Positions 7,140-14,279 of a DNA stretch of 16,348 nt are shown here, in pieces (the stretch's first letter is position 1; every line of letters starts with the position of its first letter). The notes below the pieces were generated by a model. It had not been told where the DNA came from. It ran no database searches and was given only the letters and a program-made list of their open reading frames with translations. Source of the stretch: Bdellovibrionaceae bacterium UBA2351 (lineage in GTDB: Bacteria > Bdellovibrionota > Bdellovibrionia > Bdellovibrionales > Bdellovibrionaceae); the NCBI GenBank assembly GCA_002344565.1, contig DDTZ01000007.1:1-16348 (forward strand), written 5' to 3'. The position numbers were made by a program, and so were the translations under genes.

Positions 7140-7859
7140 ATGGCTCAATGTCCAAATTGTTCTAAAACTATCGCTGTAACCGAAGATCACTTCGGAACGC
7201 TCTATCGCTGCGAGCACTGTAAGACTGAATTCTTTATAGGTTTTGACGGTGCTCCTGAAAATTCCAAAGAACCTTTGCCATCAGATTTAGTTGTCGAAGA
7301 ACCGGTTGAGCCCGTGGTTCAACCGATGAATTCGATGGATATATCTATGAATCCCAGTCAGGACGGCCCTGCTGTTTCCCTTTCTGATATGCTGGGGACG
7401 CCAGAAGATTCCAATCAGCCATCCGGGTCAGATTTGTTTAATATTCAAACGCCATCATACGAACAGACCCAACAGAGTCAGTATGAGCAACCGTCCTATC
7501 AGGCGAGCGAGCCCGCCAGCGAGCCGATTGTTGAAATTCCGCACGAGCAACCAAGATCAAACGCGTTTAAAGATTTTACTGATGACGTTCAAAACTTTGG
7601 GAATGGAATATCAGAGGCCGGAATTTTGACGTTTGATATCGAAATTTCGGGTATTGATTTGGGCGAGACTAAACGCGACTTGATCGAAGCTTTGGATGAC
7701 AAACGTTTTGGATGGAATCTGGACGAGGTCACTGAAAATATAAAAGATGGCAAGTTAACATTAACTAACGTGTCAGCTCCGAAAATTATAGTGCTTGTTA
7801 AGCGAATCACTCCGATTGGATTGAGTTTGAATTGGAGGCATCATGTTTCTACGCAGTAA
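7140..7859 (+). CDS. Zinc-ribbon protein with disordered middle and a C-terminal unknown domain
   Basis: 239 residues. The N-terminus carries a CxxC-x16-CxxC zinc ribbon (Cys4, Cys7, Cys24, Cys27; QCPNCSKTIAV, then YRCEHCKTEFF), of the sort annotated as MJ0042-type or zinc-finger/thioredoxin-like ribbons. Residues 38-150 are rich in Pro, Ser, Gln and Glu and look disordered. Residues 160-232 form a compact region with a beta-alpha-beta-looking pattern (ILTFDIEISGID, KRDLIEALDD, KIIVLVKRITPIGLSLNW) that I cannot place. No signal peptide, so probably cytoplasmic. It starts 8 nt after secA and overlaps the next gene by 17 nt, so the three are probably translated from one message. DNA or protein binding through the ribbon is possible; function unknown. 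Confidence 0.82.
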   Translation: MAQCPNCSKTIAVTEDHFGTLYRCEHCKTEFFIGFDGAPENSKEPLPSDLVVEEPVEPVVQPMNSMDISMNPSQDGPAVSLSDMLGTPEDSNQPSGSDLFNIQTPSYEQTQQSQYEQPSYQASEPASEPIVEIPHEQPRSNAFKDFTDDVQNFGNGISEAGILTFDIEISGIDLGETKRDLIEALDDKRFGWNLDEVTENIKDGKLTLTNVSAPKIIVLVKRITPIGLSLNWRHHVSTQ

Positions 7860-8433
7860 AGCTGTTTTACTAGGCATTTTTGCGATTAATTTTTTCGTAT
7901 CAGCAAATGAAGGTGGTGGTGAGCATGGCAGCGCGCCCGCGGCCGCCCCGGAAAAGCTTCCGATTGAAGAGCGCCAGCAGCAAGAGCGTACAAAAGAGTG
8001 GATGGATGTAGTTTCGTCGCTGAGCTCGCTTAAAACAAAAATTAAATCTAAAGAAGACACGATCAAAGATATCATTCATCATAAAAATGCCGCAAAAACT
8101 AAAGCCGAAGCTGAAGCCTTGGTGGGTGAATTGTTGCGCGAACATAAAGAGCTTACGAAGCTTCTAGAGGACTACAATCAAAGTGCTCAATTGCTTAAGT
8201 ATCGTTATCCTGACGTAGGGATTACGGAGAAGCGTAAATACCAAAAGATAGAACTTAAAACGATAGATGAATATGAAGACTCTCAAACAATAGAGGGCCA
8301 AATCAAGAGAACGGTTTCTAAGGTTAAGACTCATTACGGAGTTAAAGACGAGAAAAAGACAGAAGCAGAAAATATAAAGAAGCCAAGTCTAGATAATAAT
8401 AACTTGGCTCAGCCTAAAATCTTAAAGAAATAG
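7843..8433 (+). CDS. Exported coiled-coil protein of unknown function
   Basis: 196 residues. Residues 1-21 make a Sec signal peptide (basic FLRSK, hydrophobic AVLLGIFAINFFV, cleavage near VSA-N). After a Gly/Ala/Pro-rich spacer (22-40), residues 41-118 are highly charged and heptad-like (Glu, Lys, Leu), suggesting a long coiled coil. The tail is Lys-rich. A strong GGAGG (7834-7838) precedes ATG 7843, and the start lies inside the zinc-ribbon gene. Periplasmic location is inferred. No enzymatic motif is seen. Its TAG stop is one base from the stop of the convergent lipoprotein gene. Confidence 0.8.
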   Translation: MFLRSKAVLLGIFAINFFVSANEGGGEHGSAPAAAPEKLPIEERQQQERTKEWMDVVSSLSSLKTKIKSKEDTIKDIIHHKNAAKTKAEAEALVGELLREHKELTKLLEDYNQSAQLLKYRYPDVGITEKRKYQKIELKTIDEYEDSQTIEGQIKRTVSKVKTHYGVKDEKKTEAENIKKPSLDNNNLAQPKILKK

Positions 8434-8434
8434 T

Positions 8435-8878
8435 TTATTCGATCGGTTCGAAGTCAGGAAGATACTGAACTTCATCTTCTTTTTTAAGTTTTTTTTGATA
8501 CTTAATATAATTTGTATAGGCGTTTTTTGATTCTTCTTTTTTGCGATCAGCCTCATCATCCATTTGCTTATTGACGGCCGCATTCTTGTTATCGATAGCA
8601 ATTGGGTCAATTTCAGGTGTTGGCTTTTTACGTTCTCCCACATACACCACTAATCCATCGCGAAAGTGAATTTCTTTTTGTTGACGAATTTCATCTTGGT
8701 AATACATGTAATACCAACGATCTTCACCATTCATGCGTGTAATATTTCTTGGGGATCCTAGACGGTCAAGAACGGCGTCTTTGTCGGTTCCTGGAGTAAT
8801 TCGATCGAATTGCTTTGCCATATTAGTTTGGCAAGAAATCAAAAATAGGCTTAGAGAAAAAAATAATAGTAATTTCAT
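8435..8878 (-). CDS. BamE/SmpA/OmlA-like outer-membrane lipoprotein
   Basis: 147 residues from ATG 8878, preferred to an upstream in-frame TTG at 8917 because a lipoprotein signal begins exactly here (KLLLFFSLSLFLISC, lipobox LISC, lipidated Cys16) and GAGGG precedes it. The +2 residue is Gln, so Lol sorting to the outer membrane is expected. Residues 22-82 follow the SmpA/OmlA pattern: FDRITPGTDKDAVLDRLGSP, then a W-Y-Y-M-Y-Y strand, then IHFRDGLVVYVGE. BamE proteins stabilise the beta-barrel assembly complex, but many SmpA-domain lipoproteins are not BamE, and the charged Lys/Glu tail (residues 100-147) is not typical. I would call it BamE-like only. A 99-nt gap lies upstream, so it may have its own promoter. 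Confidence 0.85.
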   Translation of the reverse strand: MKLLLFFSLSLFLISCQTNMAKQFDRITPGTDKDAVLDRLGSPRNITRMNGEDRWYYMYYQDEIRQQKEIHFRDGLVVYVGERKKPTPEIDPIAIDNKNAAVNKQMDDEADRKKEESKNAYTNYIKYQKKLKKEDEVQYLPDFEPIE

Positions 8879-8977
8879 TGATCCCTCACTTAAATTGTAT
8901 CGGCTTCCCTGAGACAAAGGAAAAGTAAAATTTAATGTGTTTCAAATCGAGAGAGGACGTCGTATCGAATTGAGAAA
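8879..8977. other. Intergenic gap upstream of the BamE-like gene
   Basis: A 99-nt gap between two minus-strand genes. It contains the ribosome site of the lipoprotein gene (minus-strand GAGGG) and a TACAAT (minus strand, 8899-8894). The latter is too close to the start to be a comfortable -10 element. I see no hairpin followed by a T-run and no convincing -35. Confidence 0.4.
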
Positions 8978-10120
8978 CTACTTAAAAAAGCGATATCCGG
9001 ATTGATTGAGTTCAAAATTTTCTATATCCCAAAGCAACATCTGATTAAAAAGATAATGTTGAGTGGGCACCGTGGCATGCGCTCTATTGGGTGTTTCCCA
9101 AGCGATAAGCTCGACATTCGATGGTAAGCTTTCCTCTAAATTATCTAGGAGCGTAAGCTGTGTTTCGTCGTCTTCTTTTAGTAGAGGGTATCCAAACCCG
9201 ATAATATGGATGGTCTTTTTGGTGAGGGTGTTAGGTATTAGACTGTCAAAATAGTCCTTTCCAAACTGAGTTGTTCGGTCTTCTAAAACCGCAAGTTGTA
9301 AATCAACACCATATTTTTTTGCCCAACTAATTTGTGTGGGATAAGAGCTTAAACACAAGACTTCGAGATTGTGTATTTCCGTTCTATTCAGGGCTCCCCA
9401 AAAAAAATAGCTACGTAAATGCTCGTAGTTAAAGCAAGTCGAAACAACTTTGTGAAGATTTTCTTTTTTGATATTTTTCAAGGTAGCCCAAAATTTATCG
9501 ATTTCCTTTTTGAAAACTGTTTCATCTCTAATTAAAGAAAAATAGAAATCTAAATCGGAACCAAAATAAATTTTTTCGAAATCACCTAAAGCCATTTTTT
9601 TTCTAAAGTCTATTTCGATAAGTGCCAAACTATTAGGGTCTGAAAAAATTAATTTCTTTGATTGAGCTGAACGTGTCTTTGATGATCGATTGGTTTTATC
9701 GTACTCTGATTTAATGAAATGCATTTTATAATTGAAGTTATTCAGATTAAGGTCATATATAAAATTGATCTTAACACCCATTGATTTTATTCTGGCAGCA
9801 ATGGTCTTCCAAGAGCTATCATTTAAATCAGGCAAATGTGAGACCTGACAATTTATTTCATTAAAGTCACAATCAAATTTTAAAGAGCTTTCTATTTTTA
9901 GAAAAATCTCTGGCATCTTGGGTTTTAGTTCATATATTAACCGAAGTATCGATTCGGAATCATTTAAATCTTTAGAAGAGATTACTAATGACTTTAGTTT
10001 TGCTGGACCACTTTTGTTTGTAGAATCTCGATAAAGTGGTCGTATATAAAAAATAAAAAATACGCTGGCTACAAACAAAAGCAAAATGATTTTATATTTG
10101 TTGGTAGAAAAAAAGGCCAT
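8978..10120 (-). CDS. Membrane-anchored protein of unknown family
   Basis: 380 residues. Residues 9-27 form one transmembrane segment (KYKIILLLFVASVFFIFYI), which a following arginine and a long soluble domain place outside the cytoplasm. The soluble part alternates hydrophobic strands with charged helices (for example VKINFIYDLNLNN, LHKVVSTCFNY, IHIIGFGYPLL, NVELIAWETP), which could be an alpha/beta barrel, but I recognise no catalytic motif. Four cysteines occur (two in the stretch FDCDFNEINCQV). It begins 8 nt after the stop of the Tat-exported gene and shares its transcript. It is AT-rich compared with secA. Its position opposite the prepilin operon suggests a related job; this is inference. 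Confidence 0.75.
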   Translation of the reverse strand: MAFFSTNKYKIILLLFVASVFFIFYIRPLYRDSTNKSGPAKLKSLVISSKDLNDSESILRLIYELKPKMPEIFLKIESSLKFDCDFNEINCQVSHLPDLNDSSWKTIAARIKSMGVKINFIYDLNLNNFNYKMHFIKSEYDKTNRSSKTRSAQSKKLIFSDPNSLALIEIDFRKKMALGDFEKIYFGSDLDFYFSLIRDETVFKKEIDKFWATLKNIKKENLHKVVSTCFNYEHLRSYFFWGALNRTEIHNLEVLCLSSYPTQISWAKKYGVDLQLAVLEDRTTQFGKDYFDSLIPNTLTKKTIHIIGFGYPLLKEDDETQLTLLDNLEESLPSNVELIAWETPNRAHATVPTQHYLFNQMLLWDIENFELNQSGYRFFK

Positions 10121-10128
10121 TAACCTAA

Positions 10129-10509
10129 TTATGCATTAAGGTTGACATAAACCCAACCTGTTTGGTCTCCCAAAAACCTCAATCCAAAGTCTGTATTGCA
10201 GTCAACAAGCAAGGGCTCTTGATGTCCAATTAGATTAAATTTTTTCGAGTGGATTTGGGTAGGATTGATCTGAAGATTTCCCTCAAGCTTGAAAAGGACA
10301 AGCTCCATGTACTTAGGGTTTTCTGGCAAATAATAAGTGCCACCTGGTCTTAGAGAAACAATATTATCTTTAGAATGAGATGCTTCATTTTGAGAAATAT
10401 TATTTTCTGCTGTCGGTGTCTCAGTTTTGATGTTGTTTGGCGTAGCTTTCGAAAGGCCAGGGATTACAGCTAGGCCAGACAGGAATTTAAAAAAATTTCT
10501 TCTTTCCAT
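10129..10509 (-). CDS. Tat-exported small protein with phage-fibre-like beta domain
   Basis: 126 residues. The N-terminus has a twin-arginine pattern (ERRNFFKF, Arg3-Arg4, then a mild hydrophobic stretch LSGLAVIPGLS and cleavage near SKA-T), so folded export by Tat is likely. Residues 23-48 are a Ser/Asn/Glu-rich linker. Residues 50-126 are beta-rich with the order GGTYYLP, then LVLFKLEGNL, then NLIGHQEPLLVD, then LRFLGDQTGWVYVNL. This resembles the small beta domain found near the ends of phage tail-fibre and tail-spike proteins (x-L-P-x-x-P, G-x-L, closing G-W-V). The fibre resemblance is pattern recognition only. It is transcribed divergently from the prepilin-S74 operon across only 51 nt and heads a two-gene unit with the membrane-anchored protein. 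Confidence 0.72.
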   Translation of the reverse strand: MERRNFFKFLSGLAVIPGLSKATPNNIKTETPTAENNISQNEASHSKDNIVSLRPGGTYYLPENPKYMELVLFKLEGNLQINPTQIHSKKFNLIGHQEPLLVDCNTDFGLRFLGDQTGWVYVNLNA

Positions 10510-10560
10510 TGCCTAATTATATAATACTCAAAGGATAGGTACAAATTATTTTATTATAGA
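10510..10560. promoter_or_regulatory. Compact divergent promoter region
   Basis: Only 51 nt separate the start codons of two divergent operons. The palindrome ATTATATAAT (10516-10525) presents a TATAAT on each strand; the plus-strand copy (10520-10525) would give the prepilin operon a leader of about 29 nt. A second minus-strand TATAAT lies at 10558-10553. The -35 elements would have to fall inside the neighbouring coding starts and are weak. No Shine-Dalgarno sits at normal distance before ATG 10561 (AAAGGATAGG is about 20 nt away). Confidence 0.4.
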
Positions 10561-11658
10561 ATGAAACAGACTTTAAAAACTAGCCTTTTTAAATTATTAA
10601 GAAAGCCCAATGCTCGTGGGTTTAGTATTATCCAAATCTTGGTAGCGATTGGGATTTTGGGTACTATTTCAGTTGCTATTAATTCTGCAATTTTATCTAC
10701 AAAATCGTTTCTACATGAGACTCGTGGCAACCTTCAGGTTGATGATTTGCATGCCCAAATCGTATTTGCACTTTCAAATCGACATGCCTGCTTTAATACA
10801 TTCACAGGTATAAATATTCCTGCGGGACAAGTAAACTTTACCCAAATTATGGACGGTGCCCAGCCGCCGGCAGTGTCTGCACCAGTTTTTGTTTTGAACA
10901 CTCCATATAATGGTAATGTTCAAATTATAAGTATGATTGCGGATAACTTCGCGGGTGGTGGTGCGCCTCTGCCATTTACGGGGACCTTTCGTGTAACCAT
11001 GACTTACCAGGTGCGGGTTTCGACTTCGAGTACTATCGATAAGGTTAGACGTTTTATAGTTCGCTCAGAAACGAATCCGGCTAGTAGTTGGGGTGCTGGT
11101 AACGCTATAACGAAACAGCCAGAAAAATGTATGGCTATTCCAGAAAACAACTCTACTTTTGGGGTTAATCCCGCAAATTTTTTAGCTAAAACTGGTGTCG
11201 ATACTAAATCTAAAGTCATCACGGATCCAGTTGGAGCAACTGCTGATGAGCCCCAAGGTTTTGTTTTTACAATGAGCGGAGGAAATTTAACTATTGGTGG
11301 TGATGCTCGCATTGACGGCGGTGTCTTAACGATGTCCGATCGAAAATTGAAAGAAAATATTCGTCCAATCGAGATTGATAGAAAAAAGTTAAATCGGCTT
11401 AAAAGTTATTCCTTTGTTTGGAAAGAGAATCACAAAAAAGATATTGGATTTGTCGCTCAGGACGTAGAAAAAATTTTCCCACATCTTGTGTCTGTGGATA
11501 AAGTATCCGGAATTAAAAGAGTTAATTATCAGGAGTTCTTGCCTATTGTGTTGGAAGAAACCCGACAGATTGAAGAGCAAAACCGTAAACTTGAAAGTCG
11601 TATTTTACGCTTAGAAAAGCTTTATCAAAAAGAAACCAATCGAGGCAACAGTGAATAA
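10561..11658 (+). CDS. Prepilin-like protein fused to Peptidase_S74 chaperone domain (chimera 1, +5 Gln)
   Basis: 365 residues. A 20-residue basic leader ends at RG|FSIIQ, a type IV prepilin peptidase site, followed by a hydrophobic helix (21-45). The +5 residue is Gln25 rather than the usual Glu. Residues 55-200 are a globular domain with Cys77 (ACFNTFTGIN) and Cys190, a pair kept in the two paralogues downstream. After a glycine-rich linker (GNLTIGGDARIDGG) comes a Peptidase_S74 domain: MSDRKLKENI with Ser259 and Lys264 in the S-x4-K spacing of the self-cleaving dyad, GFVAQDVEKIFPHLV, VNYQEFLPIV and a C-terminal coiled coil (331-355). S74 domains trimerise phage fibres and then cut themselves off. 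It heads a five-gene operon and overlaps the next gene by 8 nt. ATG 10561 is the only start in frame. Confidence 0.88.
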   Translation: MKQTLKTSLFKLLRKPNARGFSIIQILVAIGILGTISVAINSAILSTKSFLHETRGNLQVDDLHAQIVFALSNRHACFNTFTGINIPAGQVNFTQIMDGAQPPAVSAPVFVLNTPYNGNVQIISMIADNFAGGGAPLPFTGTFRVTMTYQVRVSTSSTIDKVRRFIVRSETNPASSWGAGNAITKQPEKCMAIPENNSTFGVNPANFLAKTGVDTKSKVITDPVGATADEPQGFVFTMSGGNLTIGGDARIDGGVLTMSDRKLKENIRPIEIDRKKLNRLKSYSFVWKENHKKDIGFVAQDVEKIFPHLVSVDKVSGIKRVNYQEFLPIVLEETRQIEEQNRKLESRILRLEKLYQKETNRGNSE

Positions 11659-12679
11659 TCTAAAACGTGGTTTCACTATGATTGAGTTTATTGTTTATGT
11701 GGGTGGTTTGGGCCTTGTTTCGCTATTGATTTCAACCATTATTATGGCAACCCAGAATCATTTACTAGAAACTCGTCGAAGTTTGAATATAGAAGAACTT
11801 CATGGGCAAATACTTTTAAGTCTTACAAATCCAGCCAGCTGTTATAATACTTTTACTGGAATTAACCGAGTCGCAGCAGGGACCAATATACCAAATATTA
11901 GAAGCTCGGCGAACACAGTTCTGTATAGTACCGGTGGCACGTTTATGCAGAATATTACAATCGTTAGCATGATAGCTAACAATTACGTCCCTAATCCGGC
12001 TGCGGGAGCACCAGCACCGTATACGGGAACATTCGATTTAACAATTGTTTATAGGATTCCAGTTGGAACGAGCGGAGCCACTCAAAATCGACCACGAATC
12101 GTCACGATACGAACAGAACTTGATCCTGTGGGTAGCCCTTTAGTTCGAAATTTTCCGGCAAGTACCAACCGCTGTACATCGGGAACTTCATCTGGATTCG
12201 GTTATGATCCCAATCGATATGTCCAGCGTGATCGCATGGACAATGCGGCTAAGCAAGGAGATTTAACAATTGAAGGACGACTGGATGTTCTGGCTTGGGC
12301 GGGCAACCCGCCAGGTGTTCCCGCTCAGGCGGGATCTATCAGGGCTTATGGTGGTCTGTATGTTATTTCAGATAAGCGTTTTAAGCAGGATATGCGGCCA
12401 CTGGATATTCCTTTGATTAAAGCATTTGAAGACGTTCAAGGTAAAAAATTTGTTTGGAAACAAAGTGGAAACAGTGACTACGGTTTTATCGCTCAAGATG
12501 TCGAAAAAGTTTTGCCTGAACTAGTATCGCAAAGAAAAGAAGATGGCGTAAAAACGGTAAATTATTTAGCGTTTATTCCCATAATGCATGATTCGTATAA
12601 AAAACTAGATTCCGAAGGCGAGCAGATAGAAAAGAGACTACGCGCATTGGAACAGAAATTTGAGAAGAATAAAAAATAG
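11651..12679 (+). CDS. Prepilin-like protein fused to Peptidase_S74 chaperone domain (chimera 2)
   Basis: 342 residues, GTG start 11651 with GAGG a few bases upstream, inside the end of the previous gene. It has a short leader and canonical prepilin site (MNNLKRG|FTMIEF; +5 is Glu12), then a hydrophobic helix to about residue 34. The globular domain is clearly paralogous to the previous protein (SCYNTFTGIN with Cys64; Cys175; shared SMIAxNxxP and PYTGTFDLTIVYR patterns). The linker KQGDLTIEGRLDV is fibre-like. The S74 domain starts at ISDKRFKQDM (Ser240, Lys245), followed by YGFIAQDVEKVLPELV, VNYLAFIPIM and a terminal coiled coil. Predicted fate: inserted in the inner membrane, trimmed by prepilin peptidase, with the C-terminal part exported and probably self-cleaved before Ser240. 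Confidence 0.9.
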   Translation: MNNLKRGFTMIEFIVYVGGLGLVSLLISTIIMATQNHLLETRRSLNIEELHGQILLSLTNPASCYNTFTGINRVAAGTNIPNIRSSANTVLYSTGGTFMQNITIVSMIANNYVPNPAAGAPAPYTGTFDLTIVYRIPVGTSGATQNRPRIVTIRTELDPVGSPLVRNFPASTNRCTSGTSSGFGYDPNRYVQRDRMDNAAKQGDLTIEGRLDVLAWAGNPPGVPAQAGSIRAYGGLYVISDKRFKQDMRPLDIPLIKAFEDVQGKKFVWKQSGNSDYGFIAQDVEKVLPELVSQRKEDGVKTVNYLAFIPIMHDSYKKLDSEGEQIEKRLRALEQKFEKNKK

Positions 12680-12688
12680 GAGACGTGT

Positions 12689-13297
12689 ATGCAAAAGTTA
12701 TCTCAATTAATTCATACTCTATTTATTAGTCAGCAGGCAAAATCTGCGGCCACAATTAAAACGTGTAACATCAGTGGTGCGGGTGTTCCAACTGTCGCCG
12801 CTGGCGGAATTGATTTGGTAGTAACGACGGCTGCAGGAACTACTCCCAGTGGCGAGTTCATTGCTGAAAAAGTTTGGAACTCGGTTTGGAATGATATTGT
12901 GGATTTTCAACTAGTCTGTGATGAAGTAGTTTTTGGAAAATGCTATTACGATACCTTTGACGGTGCGAAGATTTGTAATCAGCGATGTCAAAAGAGTGCA
13001 ATTGGGATTGCATCAGATACCTTTGGATTTGCGGTAGGTCAGGGACGATATCCCGATAGACAAGTGCCAATTGCCGTTTGTGGTTGGGTTTTAGCCTATA
13101 CGGATAAACAATATGAACCGGGCACCCCATTGACCAATAATGAAAACGGAATTCTAACTGAAATGACCGCGGAAGAGAAGCTTAACTATCCGGAACGAAT
13201 GCTCGCGCTATATAAAAAACCAGAGCATGATAAATTTTTTGGAACTCTTAACCAAAAGGTAGAGGTAAATGGCCGACATTGGGTCAAAGTTAAATAA
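12689..13297 (+). CDS. Six-cysteine protein of unknown family inside the prepilin-S74 operon
   Basis: 202 residues, with AGGAGA overlapping the preceding stop and a good spacing to ATG 12689. No prepilin motif and no S74 domain, unlike its neighbours. The N-terminus (KLSQLIHTLFIS, then AKSAAT) is only weakly like a signal peptide. Six cysteines (26, 77, 85, 96, 100, 131), four of them clustered between 77 and 100, suggest disulfides and therefore a periplasmic or surface location. A Gly/Ala-rich N-terminal part (AGVPTVAAGGIDLVVTTAAG) precedes the cysteine cluster. I do not recognise the family. Its place between two paralogous chimeras suggests that it partners them. It overlaps the next gene by 29 nt. 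Confidence 0.78.
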   Translation: MQKLSQLIHTLFISQQAKSAATIKTCNISGAGVPTVAAGGIDLVVTTAAGTTPSGEFIAEKVWNSVWNDIVDFQLVCDEVVFGKCYYDTFDGAKICNQRCQKSAIGIASDTFGFAVGQGRYPDRQVPIAVCGWVLAYTDKQYEPGTPLTNNENGILTEMTAEEKLNYPERMLALYKKPEHDKFFGTLNQKVEVNGRHWVKVK

Positions 13298-14279
13298 CAT
13301 TCTTAAAAATCGTCGTGGTATTTCGTTGACGGAATTGCTAGTAGGGGTAGCTCTACTTTCGGCAATTATTTTTGGTACTACACAAATGTACATTACCACG
13401 ATGGGTGATATGCAGGTCATTCGATCCGAAAGTTTTATCGGTCCTCTACATTTAAATATGGATAGTTTGTTTAATTCTCAGCAGGCCTGCGCAAATACAA
13501 TGAATCAAACAGTTGGCGCCTTAGCAAATGGTGTTGTTCTTCCTCAGATCCGTGATGGAAGCGCTCCTCCAGGGCTTTTGGTTAATACTTTCCCTATGAA
13601 TGATTTGAATGCCGGAATGGTAGATATATTAGCACCTCGAGTAGCCAACTTAACGACCGTCGGAACAGATGTCACATTTAACATCGCCGTCACGTATAGA
13701 TACAATAAGGGTCCGGGAACTCGAGACATTACACTCAATATTCCCATCGTGGGAGTGATCGATGGAACTAATCGGATAGTTCAGTGCGGAAGCGCAACAG
13801 CCATGTTATTAGATGATACGTTTATTCTTATGGTCGGCAACGAAACCAAGCAAGGTGATCTAACTGTAAATGGAAATATCAGCGTTGGGGTCAACGCGGG
13901 ACTAGGTGGAAATGTAACATTGGATGAGTCGTTCCCAGCGGCATCGGCTCCTAATTTGCGAATGAATAATTTAGGAACCCCTTCAGACATTAAATTGAAA
14001 AAAGATGTTCAGGAACTGAAATTAGATCAGCTTGAATTGTCTTCAGTCCACGGTTATCAATATAATCTGAAAAAATATAAAGGACAGCACACTGGGTTTA
14101 TTGCTCAAGAATTATTAAGAGTTCTTCCGGCGGCTGGTACTTTAAGTGAAGACGGTAATTCATCTATAAATTATATTTCGGTAATTCCTGCTGTTTGGGA
14201 ATACCACAAGGAAGTTTACAACCAACGTAAGATGTTGTTAGAACGTCTTGATCACCTTGAGAGGATTGGAAAACAATAA
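13269..14279 (+). CDS. Prepilin-like protein fused to Peptidase_S74 chaperone domain (chimera 3)
   Basis: 336 residues. Leader of 17 residues and prepilin site RRG|ISLTELLVG (+1 is Ile instead of Phe, +5 is Glu22), with a hydrophobic helix to about residue 40. The globular domain is the most diverged of the three, but keeps the cysteine pair (Cys74 in QQACANTM; Cys173 in VQCGSA) and the QIRDGSAPP stretch that parallels QIMDGAQPP of chimera 1. The linker KQGDLTVNGNISVG is nearly identical in pattern to chimera 2. The S74 domain begins PSDIKLKKDV (Ser239, Lys244), then TGFIAQELLRVLP, INYISVIPAV and a short terminal coiled coil. GGTAGAGGT precedes ATG 13269, which lies within the six-cysteine gene. 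The stop TAA is directly followed by the oxygenase ATG. Confidence 0.9.
   Translation: MADIGSKLNNILKNRRGISLTELLVGVALLSAIIFGTTQMYITTMGDMQVIRSESFIGPLHLNMDSLFNSQQACANTMNQTVGALANGVVLPQIRDGSAPPGLLVNTFPMNDLNAGMVDILAPRVANLTTVGTDVTFNIAVTYRYNKGPGTRDITLNIPIVGVIDGTNRIVQCGSATAMLLDDTFILMVGNETKQGDLTVNGNISVGVNAGLGGNVTLDESFPAASAPNLRMNNLGTPSDIKLKKDVQELKLDQLELSSVHGYQYNLKKYKGQHTGFIAQELLRVLPAAGTLSEDGNSSINYISVIPAVWEYHKEVYNQRKMLLERLDHLERIGKQ

Noticed and set aside
8879..8917. A TTG-started N-terminal extension of the BamE-like lipoprotein
   Set aside because: It would put 13 polar residues before the lipoprotein signal peptide; ATG 8878 has a ribosome site and starts the signal directly.
10561..14279. A prophage explanation for the S74 domains
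   Set aside because: No capsid, terminase, portal, integrase or lysis genes are present; the S74 modules are fused to prepilin leaders and lie in an operon with an oxygenase.
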